Positions 53,409 to 63,870 of a DNA stretch of 64,000 nucleotides are shown piece after piece. The notes under the pieces were generated by a model that was not told the DNA's origin, did no database searches, and was given only the letters and a program-made list of their open reading frames with translations. This stretch comes from Prionace glauca. Its lineage: Eukaryota > Chordata > Chondrichthyes > Carcharhiniformes > Carcharhinidae. The translations under genes and the position numbers were made by a program. The stretch is taken from assembly GCA_037974335.1 (NCBI GenBank), contig CM075760.1, forward strand, positions 42,784,103 to 42,848,102, in the 5' to 3' direction. Each line of letters begins with the position of its first letter. Within the stretch, counting starts at the first letter, position 1.

Positions 53409-53732
53409 TGCTAACAGAATCTCTCAACACGTTGTTTATTCCAGTCAATACTTGTCAGATTTATACGCGATGTCAGCCTCCAGGGACATCATTAACTTGT
53501 TTGGATGTTTTAAACTTTATTGGGGTCTAGTGCAGCTGCCGTCAGACTTGTACTTTATGCTCAGGTGAAAGGGAAGATCGATTCCATGGAAGTAGCGGAC
53601 CTGGTTATATTTGAAATTTAAAGTCCATTGTGGAATCACATTGACTTCTCTAAAAATGTAATGAAAATTAAAGCAGATGATTGAGTCATGAAAATGTGAA
53701 TGAACCCTCGTGTCTGAAGGATTAGGTTAGGG
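53409..53732. promoter_or_regulatory. Probable promoter region of the GPR139-like gene
   Basis: It lies directly upstream of the first exon on the minus strand. The words 'tcagatttatacgcga' (TATA-like) and 'cctccagggacat' echo the upstream regions of the 4.8 kb exon ('tcacctgagggacattg'). The assignment is inference. Confidence 0.35.
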
Positions 53733-53930
53733 GGCGGCACGACACCACAGTACCACAGTGAATAGCACTGCTGCTTCACAGTTCTAGGGACCTGGGTTCG
53801 ATTCCTGGCTCAGGTCACTGTCTTTGTGGAGCCTGCACATTCTCCTAGTGTCTGCGTGGGTTTCCTCCAGGTGCTTCGCTTTCCTCCCATAGTCTAAAGA
53901 TGTGTGGGTTAGGTTGATTGGCCATGCTAT
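53733..53930 (+). mobile_element. SINE, head and body
   Basis: 'Ggggcggcacgacaccacag' with 'agcactgctgcttcacag' and 'gggttcgattcctggc' is the tRNA-like head. The body runs to 'ggttaggttgattggccatg'. The tail is missing. Confidence 0.75.
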
Positions 53931-53989
53931 TTTCTTGCCCAATCTTAACTGAATCTGGTATTTCCTGGGGATAATTATTTGCTCTGACT

Positions 53990-54715
53990 TGGGCCTCAAA
54001 ATTAATTCATTAAAATCAGAAGTCCTGAATATTGAGGGAACAATGAGGGGCAAATACGAGATAATGCATTTTGGAATGTCTAATATAGATAGGAAATATA
54101 CAGTAAATAGCAGAACTCTTAAGAGTATTGATAGACAGAGGGGTCTGTGTGTAGAGGTACACAGGTCACTGAAAGTGGCAACGCAGGTGGAGAATGTACT
54201 CATGAAGGCATATGGCATGCTTGCCTTCATCTACCGGGGCTTTGAATTTAAATATTGACAAGTCAGGTTGCAGCTTTGTAGAACCTTAGTTGAGCCACAG
54301 TTGGAATCTAGTGTTCAATTCTGATGGCTACACGACCAGAAGGATGTAGAGACTTTGGAGACGGTACAGAAAAGATTTACTAGGATGTGGCCTGGCATGG
54401 AGTGCATTAGCTCCGAGGAGATGTTGGATAAACTTGGCTTGTTCTGATTGGAAGACAGGGTTTGAGGGGCGACGTGATAGAAGCCTACAACATTATGAGA
54501 GGCGTGGTCAGAATGGATGTCGGAAGCTTTTTATCCCAGAACGGAGGAGTCAATTACGAGGGTTTAAGGAACGAGGGGCAATTATTAAAAGAGATGTACG
54601 AGGCACGTTTTTACACAGAGAGTGGTAGTCGCCTGGAACTCGCTGCTGGGGGGGTCGGGGGGAGGGTTGTGGTGGAAGCGGATACGATAGTGAGTTCTCA
54701 GGGGCGTCTTGACAA
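53990..54715 (+). mobile_element. CR1 LINE fragment, C-terminal part
   Basis: Plus-strand codons give YEIMHFGMSNIDRKYTVNSR, LKSIDRQRGLCVEVHRSLK and VENVLMKAYGMLAFIYRGFE, then decayed C-terminal and 3' UTR blocks ending in 'ggggcgtcttgacaattag'. It is the same subfamily as the 6.2-7.5 kb fragment. The 54.7 kb LINE abuts it tail to tail. Confidence 0.8.
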
Positions 54716-54717
54716 TT

Positions 54718-57700
54718 AGAACATAGAACACAGCACAAACAGGCCCTTCGGCCCTCGAGTTGCGCCGATCACATCAACCCCACCAATCTGTAGACCTATC
54801 TATAACCCCCAATCCCATTAAACCCCATATACTCATCCAGAAGTATTTTAAAAGATCCCAGCGAGTTCGCCTCCACCACCGATGACGGCAGCCGATTCCA
54901 TTCACTCACCACCCTCTGAGTGAAAGACTTACCCCTAACATCACCTCTGTACTTCCCTCCCCGCACCTTAAATCTGTGTCCTCTCGTAGCGACCATTTCA
55001 ACCCGGGGAAATAGCCTCTGAGAGTCCACCCTATCTATTCCTCTCAACATTTTATAAACCTCTATCAGGTCGCCTCTCAACCTTCGCCTCTCTAGGGAAA
55101 AGAGTCCCAGCTCCCTCAACCTATCTTCATAAGGCATGCCTCCCAGTCCAGGCAACATCCTTGTAAATCTCCTCTGCACCCTTTCAATAGCTTCTACGTC
55201 TTTCCTATAGTGAGGCGACCAGAACTGCGCACAGTACTCCAAATGAGGCCTGACAAGAATCCTGTAAAGTTGCAGCATTACCTCCCGACTCCTAAACTCA
55301 ATCCCTCAATTAATGAAGGCCAGTACACCATACGCCTTCTTGACCACCTCCTCCACCTGCGAGGCCGATTTAAGAGTCCTGTGGACCCGGACCCCGAGAT
55401 CCTTCTGCTCTTCAACGCTACTAAGACTCCTGCCCTTGATAGTGTACTCGTTCATCCCGTTGGTTCTGCCGAAATGGACGACTACACATTTATTCGCGTT
55501 GAAGTCCATTTGCCACTTCTCCGCCCATTCCTGCATCCTATCTATGTCCTGCTACAACTTTTGACATCCTTCCAGACCATCCACAACACCACCGACCTTC
55601 GTGTCATCAGCGAACCTGCTAACCCATCCCTCCACTTCCTCATCCAGGTCATTTATGAAAATGACAAACAGCAAGGGTCCCAGAACAGATCCCTGGGGCA
55701 CCCCACTGGTGACTGACCTCCATTCCGAAAAAGACCCATCCACAACCACTCTCTGCCTTCTGCAGGCAAGCCAGTTCTGGATCCACAAGGCCAAAGGCCC
55801 TTGGATCCCATGCCCTCTCACCTTCTCAAGAAGTCTTGCATGGGGGACCTTAGCAAACGCCTTGCTGAAGTCCATGTACACTACGTCCACGGCACTTCCT
55901 TCGTCAATGTGTTCAGTCACATTATCGAAGAACTCAACTAGGCTCGTAAGGCACGACCTGCCGTTGACAAATCCATGTTGACTATTCCTGATCATGTCAA
56001 ACCTCTCCAAATGCTCGTAAATCTTGTCCCTCAGAAGCCTCTCCATCAGCTTATCAACCATTGAGGTCAGACTCACCGGGCGGTAATTTCCCGGGCTATC
56101 TCTGTTCCCTTTCTTGAAAATAGGGACTACATCTGCAATCCTCCAATCTTCTGGAATCTCTCCCGTCTCCATTGACGACGCACAGATCATCGCCAGGGGC
56201 TCTGCAATCACTTCCCTCGCCTCCCACAGTCCTGGGGTACATCCCATCTGGTCCCGGCGACTTATCTATTTTGATAGAATTCAAAAGTTCTAACACATCC
56301 TCCTCCTTAATGTCCACGTACTCAATCTTTTCCATCTGCTGCAAGTCCATAGCAAGATCTCCCAGATCAGCTTCCACTGTGAATACTGATGCAAAGTCCT
56401 CATTAAGCACCTCCGCCATTTCTTCTGGTTCCACACAGACCTTTCCCCCTTCACCTTTTATAGGTCCTATCCTCTCCCTTCTCATCCTTTTACCTTTCAC
56501 ATATTTATAGAAGGCCTTGGGATTTTCTTTAATCTTACCCGCCAAGGTCTTCTCATGACCCCTTCTGGCTCTCCTAATTTCCCTTTTAACCTCCTTTCTA
56601 CAGTCCTTATACTCTTCAAGATCCTTAACCTCTCCTAGTTCCCTGAACCTTTTGTACACCTTCCTTTTCATCCTGACTAGGTTCAACACAGCCTTCGTGC
56701 ACCACGGTTCCCGCGACCTACCAAAACCCCATTGTCTCATCGGAACATTGTCATGCAGAGCGCCAGACAAACATTCCTTGAATATCCGCCACCTTCCTTC
56801 GGTACTTTTCCCTAAGAACGCCTCCTTCCAGTTTATTTGTCCAAGTAACTTCCTGACTTCTTCGTATCTCCCCTTACTCCAGACAAACACCTTCCTAGCC
56901 TGCCTGATCCTATCTCGTTCCAATGCAATTGTGAAGGAGATAGAATTATGGTCACCATTCCCAAGATGCTCTCCTACCGAGAGATCCATCACCTGCCCTG
57001 GTTCATTCGCCAATACCAGGTCAAGTACAGCCTCTCCCCTCGTAGGCTTGTCCACATACTGTGTCAGGAAACCTTCCTGAACACACCTAACAAACTCCTC
57101 TCCAGCCAAACCCCTTACCCTAGGGATATTCCAGTCGATGTTTGGGAAATTGAAGTCTCCCATCACGACAACTCTGTTATTAATACATTTCTCCAGAATC
57201 TGGTTCCCTATATGCACTTCAACTTCCCTGTCAGTATTGGGCGGCCTATAGAATACACCCAGCAAAGTTTTCGACCCTTTGCTGTTCGTAACTTCCACCC
57301 ACAGAGACTCTGTAGAAAGTCCCTCCACGGCATCCTCTTTCTCTGCAGCCATGACACTGTCCCTGATTAACAGTGCCACTCCACCACCTCTTCTGCCAGC
57401 CTCCCTGTCCTTCCTGAAGCATCTGAAACCTGGCACCTGAAGTACCCAGTCCTGTCCCTGAGACATCCAAGTCTCCGCAATGGCCACCACATCACATTCC
57501 CAAGCAGCTATCCACGCCCTAAGTTCATCTACCTTATTTAGTATACTCCTTGCATTAAAATATATACACTTCAGCCCCTCAGTCTGGGCATTTCCCTTCT
57601 CCACCCCCTGTCTAACCTCCCTCCCATATTGCCTGCGGTCCTCCCCTACCTTTAAAATATTAAAGTACATGCATTTCAAACCCTGCTCCGCCCCACCCCC

Positions 57701-58705
57701 ACTACGCCGTGCCTTGCATTCCCCATCTATGGCCCCCTCACTTTCACCCCCTCTACTCAAGATCCCACCCCCCCTCCAAATCAGTTTAAACCTCCCCGCA
57801 TAGCCTTTGCAAATTTACCCCCCAGGATATTGATTCCCCTCTGGTTCAGGTGTAGACCATCACTCATATAGAGGTCCCACCTTCCCCAGAATGAGCCCCA
57901 ATTGCTCAAGTACCTGAACCTCTCCCTCCTGCACCATCCCCTCAGCCACGAATTCAAACTTTCCCTCTCTCTATTCCTCTCTAAACTATCCCGTGGCACA
58001 GGCAAGAGTCCGGATATAACTACTCTTCCAGACTTAGCCTTTAGTTTCCACCCCAATTCCATAAATCTTTGCTTAATATCCCCTTCCCTTAATCTCCCTC
58101 TGTCATGTGTCCCCACATGAACTATAACTTGGGGTTGATCTCCCTCTCCCCTAAGAGTCCTGAATACCCTGTCCGATACATCCCGGACCCCAGCCCCAGG
58201 TAGGCAACACACCAACCCTGAGTCCTTACCCTTACCTCCGACTCTCCTATCGGTCCCCTTAACTGTGGAGTCCCCAATCACGAGGCCCAATCTCTTACCC
58301 TTAATCACCCGAGGTTTCCCAATAGGCTCACCCCCAGAGACCTGCTCCCTTTGGCTATCCCCAGTTGATTCCTCCTCAACTGTAGCCTCCAGGACCGAAA
58401 ACCTATTTTGGAGGGGAACAGCCCCAGGGGATTGTCCCACCACATTCTTCTTTCCTCTCCTCGTGGCAGTTACCCAAGACTAGTTTCTAGGAGTGACTAA
58501 CTCTTTATAACTCCTATGAATGTCCACCTCTGCATCCCGAATTTTGCGGAGCTCCTCTACTTCCACCTCCAACTCCTTTACACGCTCCTCCAAAAGCTGC
58601 AATCTAACACACTTCTTACAAGTAAAATCCCCTGAAACACCACTGGAGTCCCTCACCACATACATCCCACAGGAGATGCAGCACATTGCCTGAACTGCCA
58701 TCCCT
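54718..58705 (-). mobile_element. CR1-clade LINE, nearly full length, ORF2 broken
   Basis: The closest relative of the 15.45 kb element. It carries ORF1 (58701 to 57781) and ORF2 (57760 to 54796), and ends in 'agaacatagaaca' at 54719. ORF2 is broken by a 2-base deletion near 56228 relative to the intact copy. It has two in-frame stops, near 55552 and 55306. The endonuclease half (57760-56250) reads openly: FNARSILNK, MGDFNFPNIDW, GNGDHNSISF. Divergence from the 15.5 kb copy is low by eye, a few percent, so both belong to one young subfamily. Confidence 0.92.
57781..58701 (-). pseudogene. CR1 LINE ORF1: zinc-binding/coiled-coil start and SGNH-esterase-like domain, one stop
   Basis: The first 73 codons carry two paired-cysteine motifs (CCISCG and CKKC) and a heptad stretch LLEERVKELEVEVEELRK typical of a coiled coil. 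A TAG follows VTPRN. The frame then continues to NRFSVLEATVEEE and an SGNH-hydrolase-like domain: GDSTVKG with the block-I serine, HVGTHD as block III, and DGLHLNQRG as the block-V Asp/His. ORF1 proteins of CR1 elements are known to combine such parts and to bind the element RNA. The stop splits this copy. The sister element at 18.5 kb keeps only the second half. Confidence 0.82.
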
Positions 58706-58769
58706 GAAACAATTACCAGCAGAAAAAATAAAAAATATTAAAAAGAAAACTTACCCACACTTATAATTT

Positions 58770-58905
58770 AGGTTAGGTTATAATTTACGTGAACAGGGTG
58801 GAAATAGAGGGATATGGTCCCTGGAAAGGTTTACTTCAGTCGGGCGGCATGGCCGGTGCAGAGCGGGAGGGCCGAAGGGCCTGTTCCTGTGCTGTAATTT
58901 TCTTT
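58770..58905 (+). mobile_element. CR1-type 3' end fragment
   Basis: 'Agagggatatggtccctgga' then 'gagggccgaagggcctgttc' and 'ctgtgctgtaattttctttg' is a sense-strand 3' end of a CR1-like element. Confidence 0.7.
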
Positions 58906-58954
58906 GTACAATGATATTCCTATTTTGCAACGGTGCAGATATAGTAGCTCCTTC

Positions 58955-59455
58955 TTTCAACAGTAATGAGTTTATAGACGGAGGTAACTTAGTTAATCAC
59001 CATCTAAAACATGTCTAATAGTAGCGTGTGCTGAAAAAGACAGACACGTTTGATGTTGTAACTTTTTAAAAAAGATTTGCCTTCATAATAGAGAAATGGC
59101 TGAAAAAATATTCACAGTGACGAGCAATTTCATTAAGCTTTCTCATGCCGAATAAGGGAAAATTGCTTGATTTCAGTTTGTTGCTCAACATTATCCGAAC
59201 CGCGATGTTAAAGACATGTTATCATTTCATTGACTTCACCCTCAAATGCGCTCGGTGAAATAAGAAACGCATTTTTTGACGCGCTGACAGGAAAGTTCGC
59301 TTTTGACGCCGAGAACATATTGCCATCTAGTTCAGTCGACAACAGAATTTAATGGGTTTATAGGTGCAGACTAATGTGGTTAATCACCATCTGAAATATC
59401 TGATAGCAGTGTGTGCTGAAAAAGACAGATACTAGTGATACTGTTAATGAACTAG
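58955..59455. repeat. Diverged direct repeat, about 385 bases apart
   Basis: 'Gttaatcaccatctaaaaca' (58994) and 'gttaatcaccatctgaaata' (59379) begin matching stretches that continue to 'tgtgctgaaaaagacaga'. About 90 bases are shared. No coding content. Confidence 0.65.
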
Positions 59456-59871
59456 GGGAAATGGCGCACATTTCACAGACGATTTTTTAAATCGTTTTTC
59501 ATCAGTAAGAAACAGGAAAAACCATTCAGACAGATGAGGGAATCGAGTCTCAGTGCGGATCTACTGGACTTTCCTGTAACGGGCCGGATTTATGCGCCTG
59601 AATGTTTCAATCCCATAATAAAAATGGTGGTCAGTTCCCTTGCCTCCCGTTGAATTCCTCCCTGTGATGACAGATAGATTCATTTTACCTCCATAGGAGA
59701 AAGGGAATAACCAACACACTGCAGCAGTGCTGCGGGATCAACGGAAATAAAGAGACCTGTGTGGAATTGTAAACAGTGCGGTCATGCTGCAGTTCTGGAA
59801 TAGGTTTTACAGAAATAGAATTATGGTCAGTGACATACTAAGTTAGAATGCATTTAACAGCTACTGTCTTA
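59456..59871. other. No gene recognised
   Basis: No supportable feature before the tRNA-like sequence. Confidence 0.4.
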
Positions 59872-59945
59872 GTCGCTGTGGCGCAATGGGTCAGCGCGTT
59901 CGGCTATGAACCGAAAGGTTGGTGGTTCAAGACCACCCAGAGACG
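59872..59945 (+). tRNA. tRNA-Asn-like sequence with anticodon ATG
   Basis: 74 bases that follow vertebrate tRNA-Asn in nearly every arm: GTCGCTG with CAGAGAC (one mismatch), TGGCGCAATGGGTCAGCGCG as D arm, TTCGG-CTATGAA-CCGAA as a perfect anticodon arm, GGTGG-TTCAAGA-CCACC as a perfect T arm. The anticodon at 59906-59908 is ATG where tRNA-Asn has GTT. If expressed it would be expected to pair with histidine codon CAU, while its body is asparagine-like. More likely it is a recent tRNA pseudogene. The internal promoter boxes look nearly intact. Confidence 0.7.
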
Positions 59946-60165
59946 GGATTCCACTATTTTCTCACCGTCAGCATTCACGGGTAAACAGTGGCCAGTTGGC
60001 AATGGGTCCGTGGGTGCCAATAAAAAAAACTCTCAATTGTTACCAGCTGGACTGTTATCTGGTATTACCAACATTATTTAATGACTATTGATTTCAAACA
60101 TATCAAATTTAACAATATATGTTCCATTACACCAATAAACTTTAAAAAAAATGCAATTGAAACAC
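59946..60165. other. No gene recognised
   Basis: No supportable feature. Confidence 0.35.
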
Positions 60166-60167
60166 GA

Positions 60168-60368
60168 ACTTGAGGCTGAGCATTTGTTCCAATTCCATAT
60201 CCTTGCTTCCATTCATTCCGGATATTCACCAGCCTTCGAGTGAAGCAATTTCTCCTCATCACAGTCCTAAATCATCAGCACCTTATCCTGAGATTGTGTT
60301 CCCTGTGCTTCAGATTCCCAGATCAGGGACAATAGTATCTCAGTATCCACCCTTTCAAATTCATAGCA
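60168..60368 (-). mobile_element. Old CR1 3' fragment
   Basis: 'Attcaccagccttcgagtga' with 'agcaatttctcctcatcac' and 'ccttatcctgagattgtgttcc' in short form. It corresponds to the FTQRVV...WN region read on the minus strand. It is strongly decayed. Confidence 0.6.
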
Positions 60369-60429
60369 TCATAAAAGCCCTGCTGTGTGTTGTCTCAGCC
60401 GATCCCGGATTGAATTGGGTGACAGTTTG

Positions 60430-60563
60430 ATTTGAGGTTAATGTGGTTTCCTCTGGGTTGTGTCTGAGCGGCTGACAGCGCCGCTGCTCAATCTGACTGT
60501 TACTTTCTGCGATTCTCCACACAAACCGCAACAGACTGGAGCACCCAATGTTAGCTGTAAAGC
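60430..60563. repeat. V 3'-flank shared with 9.54-9.65 kb
   Basis: 'Tgaggttaatgtggtttcct' and 'gagcggctgacagc' match the flank beyond the 9.7 kb V segment, in the same relation to its signal. Confidence 0.7.
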
Positions 60564-60602
60564 AGTTTTTGTACGGGGCTGAGACTGATTTCTATCACTG
60601 TG
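60564..60602 (-). promoter_or_regulatory. V recombination signal, 23-base spacer
   Basis: On the minus strand, heptamer CACAGTG (60596-60602), 23 bases, nonamer ACAAAAACT (60564-60572). All near consensus. Confidence 0.9.
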
Positions 60603-61170
60603 AGACTGAGAGCGCAGTAATAGCGGCCAGAGTCAATCAGCTGCAGGCTCGAGATGGTTAAAGTAGTTAATTTAGCCGAGGTCTGGAGATCAGCAGAGAA
60701 ATTGGGTCCAAAACCTTCCCCTCTCTCTTCTTGTGTATCCCACGATCTTTTCCATATAATGAACTGCAAATCCTTCCGTGGCTGCTGTCTGTACCAATAT
60801 CAGAAATAGTTGCTTGCTGTAGTGCTGTAGGTACATCGGATAGTCACCGTTTCACCTTCTCTCCCCTCTAAAGACTGCGGCTGAGAAACAAAATCTCCAC
60901 CACTCGGATCTGTAACGTGTTCAAGAAGAAGAAAAAAATGTAAGTGTTGGACGTGGTGCTGAAATAATATTAACACTTTATATTCAGCGCGACATAACTG
61001 GAGTTATGAAATAAAAACAAATGACGGTGGAAATACACAGCAGGGTCAAGAACCACCACTGGGGAGAAGCAGAGCTAAAGGTTCAGATCGCGATAACATT
61101 TAACCAGATTGGAGTCATCCTTCTTGATAAGAAACAGCCCGAACACAATGCAGACAGTGAGGAACTCCAT
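60603..61170 (-). pseudogene. T-cell-receptor V segment (alpha/delta-like), single stop
   Basis: The V exon at 60603-60909 (acceptor CGTTACAG) reads DPSGGDFVSQPQSLEGREGE, VTIRC (first cysteine), then a TGA just before YWYRQQPRKD (tryptophan), FSADLQTSAK and LTISSLQLIDSGRYYCALS (second cysteine). The leader candidate starts at 61170 (MEFLTVCIVFGLFLI), but no GT donor follows at the expected place. A signal with perfect parts follows the V exon. One stop and a doubtful leader donor make it a recently dead pseudogene. Sequence and flank link it to the 9.7 kb segment. Confidence 0.82.
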
Positions 61171-61435
61171 GGCGGCTGCAGAGCCCGGGCTGTGACTAAC
61201 CTTTAAAACCCCAAGCACTGCCGGAACAGAATCTGATTTTAACGTCACTTTCTGATCTCAAAGTTCCCGTCCAATCAACAATTTACAATCTACCCGTCAT
61301 AGATTGAGATAAGGTTTCAATGAGTTTCAGTGATCAGCTGAAACTCTTTGACCTTCACTATTACATATCTGAGACTCAGTGACTGAGTGGGTACAGTGTG
61401 TGGTGAGAGGGAAGAATCAGCTTCACTGACAAGGC
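61171..61435. other. Upstream flank of V pseudogene
   Basis: Nothing specific recognised. Confidence 0.35.
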
Positions 61436-63360
61436 CATAAGAGATAGGAGCAGAATTAAACCATTCGGCCCATTCGTGTCCATTCCACCATTCAATCATG
61501 GCCGATATGTTTAAAATCCCCGCAGAATCAGACAACCCCTACAGTGCACAAGGAGGCCATCCGGCCCATCTAGTCTGAACCGGCCACAATTCTGAACCGA
61601 ACACTCCAAGGATGTTGATTGGGTTGATTAGCTACGGTAAATTGCTCCTTAATGTCGGGGGATTAGAAGGTAAAAGTATGGGGTTGCGGGGAGAACACAG
61701 GGCCTGGGTGGGATTGTTGTCGGTGTAGACTCGATGGGTCAAATGTCCTCCTCCTGCACTGTAGGGATTGTATTCTATGATTCAATCCCACTCAGGCCCA
61801 TTATTGTAACGCCACATATTTACCATGCCATCCCCCTGACACTAGGGTCAATTTGTCATGGGCAATCAATCTAACCCGCGTATGGTTGGACTGTGGGAGG
61901 AAACAGGAACATCCGGAGGAGACCCACACAGACACGGGGAGAACGTGCAGACTCCACACATTCACCCGAGGCTGAAATCGAACCGGGTCCCTGGCGCTAT
62001 GGGGCAGCAGTGGTAATCATTGTGCCATAATGCCGCTCCTGTGGGATTTCTCGACCCCAATTTCGTACTCCGACCCCATAATCTTTGGTCCGTTTCCCAA
62101 GCAGAAATCCATCTATCTCTGACTTAAACATAATGATGCCCTCTATTTCTAAGATATTCATGGCTGATTATCTCTTTTTCTACAGTCGTTCCTTATCACT
62201 GGTATATACTTTTGCTGAGCAGTGTGAAAGATCGCTTTGAAAGTCCTCCACTGTTCCTCAATTGTCCCACTATAAAGTTTTTGTTCCCAGTCTACCTTCA
62301 CCAATTCCTCCCTCTTCCCTTTGTCGTCTCCTTGTTTGAGCAATAAAATAGTGGTTTTGGATTTAACCTTCTCATGCTTCATCTGTATTTTAAATTCAAC
62401 CGTAATGAGATCACTTCTTCCAAGAGGATCCCTAACTGCAAGATTATTTACATCTCATCTTTATTCCATCTCATTTACAGGACCAGATCTAGGATAGATT
62501 GCTCCCTTGTAGGTTCCATTGAATACTGTTCAAGGAAGCTATTGCAGATCCAGTCTATGAACGCCTCCTCGTGGCTGCCTTGACTGACCTGGTTTGACCA
62601 ATTGATATTTAGATTAAAGTCCCCCATGATAAGTGCTGTACCATTTTTACATGCATCAGTTATTTCTTCGTTTAATACTCGCCCCACTATGATGTCATCA
62701 TTTGGCAGCGTATAGACTACGCCTAGCAATGACCTTTTCTCTTCACTATTTCTAATCTCCACACAAATGGATTCAATATTTTCTCCATAAAACCCATGTT
62801 ATTTCTCACTACTGCCCTGATATCATTCTTAAAATTCAGGTACAGCACCTCATTTACCTTTCTGTCGGTCCCTTTGAACAGCCTGAATCCCCTGGATATT
62901 TAACTCCCAGTTGTGACCATCCTGCAACCACGCCTCTGTAATGGCCAACAAATCATACTTGTTCGCAATGATTTGCGCTGTCAACTCACTTACCTTGTTT
63001 CGAATACTACGAGCATTCAGATAAAGTGGCTTTATACTAGTTTTTATAGTTTCTTTTTGAATTCTAACACTTCCATTAATAACATCTCCTGAGTTCTCCT
63101 TCCTCTTAACCTTGTTCCTGATTATTGACGTAGTTGGATCATTGTCCCCACATTTTGTCCTTTCTCCCTCCTTCTCGGATTCCTTACATAGGTTCCCGTC
63201 CTCCTGACTGACTGCCCAGTGTTTTCAGGGATTATCCCACTCTCCTTTTTATAATTCAGCTGGAAAATTAACAACCTCATATCCTCTGCCAGCAATCCCA
63301 TATCCAAGGAGTATTGAAAGATTATCGTCAGCAAACCCACTATTTCCACTATTTCTGCCC
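61436..63360 (-). mobile_element. Old LINE with SINE insertion and internal deletion
   Basis: 3' end pieces ('ataagagataggagcagaat' at 61438 and 'cctgtgggatttctcgacc' at 62038 onward) are separated by SINE-derived sequence at 61520-62036. From 62158 upward the minus strand jumps to a region upstream of reverse transcriptase: EEQWRTFKAIFHTAQQKYIP. It then continues into endonuclease (MGDFNLNINW at about 62630-62600, LLGVVYTLPNDD, EAFIDWICNSFLEQYS) and ORF1-like sequence near 63350. The reverse transcriptase itself is missing. It is a different, older subfamily from the two large copies. Confidence 0.72.
61530..62036 (-). mobile_element. Two partial SINEs inserted in the LINE
   Basis: 61530-61790 holds a SINE tail/body in mixed orientation ('ccctacagtgcacaaggagg' then 'tgggattgttgtcggtgtag' reading the other way). 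61800-62036 holds a body and head on the minus strand ('ggactgtgggaggaaacagg', 'cgaaccgggtccctggcgct', 'ataatgccgct'). The opposed tails suggest two separate insertions or a foldback. Confidence 0.65.
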
Positions 63361-63595
63361 TCAGTGACCATCATATATCCCACACCAGTGAAGAAATATT
63401 TGATTGTGATATAAAATGTTTTGGATTGAAATGTGTTAACTGAACTTGTTTGTTCTGTGACTGTAATTAATGTCAGTCTCCATGGATCCCAAATGTGCCA
63501 CTGGAGGGTTTCCCTTTTTCATTAATAAGGGCCTCCTTTCAGAGTGATACCCCATAATGTTAGCAGCAGGATCAACTCTGGTACTGACAGGAACC
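63361..63595. other. No gene recognised
   Basis: No supportable feature before the minisatellite. Confidence 0.35.
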
Positions 63596-63621
63596 AACCG
63601 TTCCAGAAAGAGGGGGAAGTA

Positions 63622-63832
63622 CGATCGGAGTCTGAGAACAAGAGACTGGAATCTTCCAACAGTGTATCAGAATCTGAGAACAAGAGGTTGGAAGCTTCCA
63701 ATAATGGATCAGAATCTGAGAACAATGGATTGGAATGTTACAACAATGGATCAGAATCTCAGAACCATAGAACGGAATGTTACAACAGTGAATCAGAATC
63801 TGAGAATAAAAGATTGGAATGTCCCACTAATG
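63622..63832 (+). repeat. 42-base minisatellite, five units, open in frame
   Basis: The units start at 'gtctgagaac'-like positions every 42 bases and translate on the plus strand as five 14-residue repeats: SESENKRLESSNSV, SESENKRLEASNNG, SESENNGLECYNNG, SESQNHRTECYNSE and SESENKRLECPTNG. The surrounding frame is 63544-63870 (108 codons). Unit length divisible by three keeps the frame open in either case. No splice sites, signal peptide or homology support a real gene, so I list it as a repeat with a possible coding exon as the alternative. Confidence 0.75.
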
Positions 63833-63870
63833 GACAGGGGTTTATCCCAGGCACTGTTATATCTTTCTGA

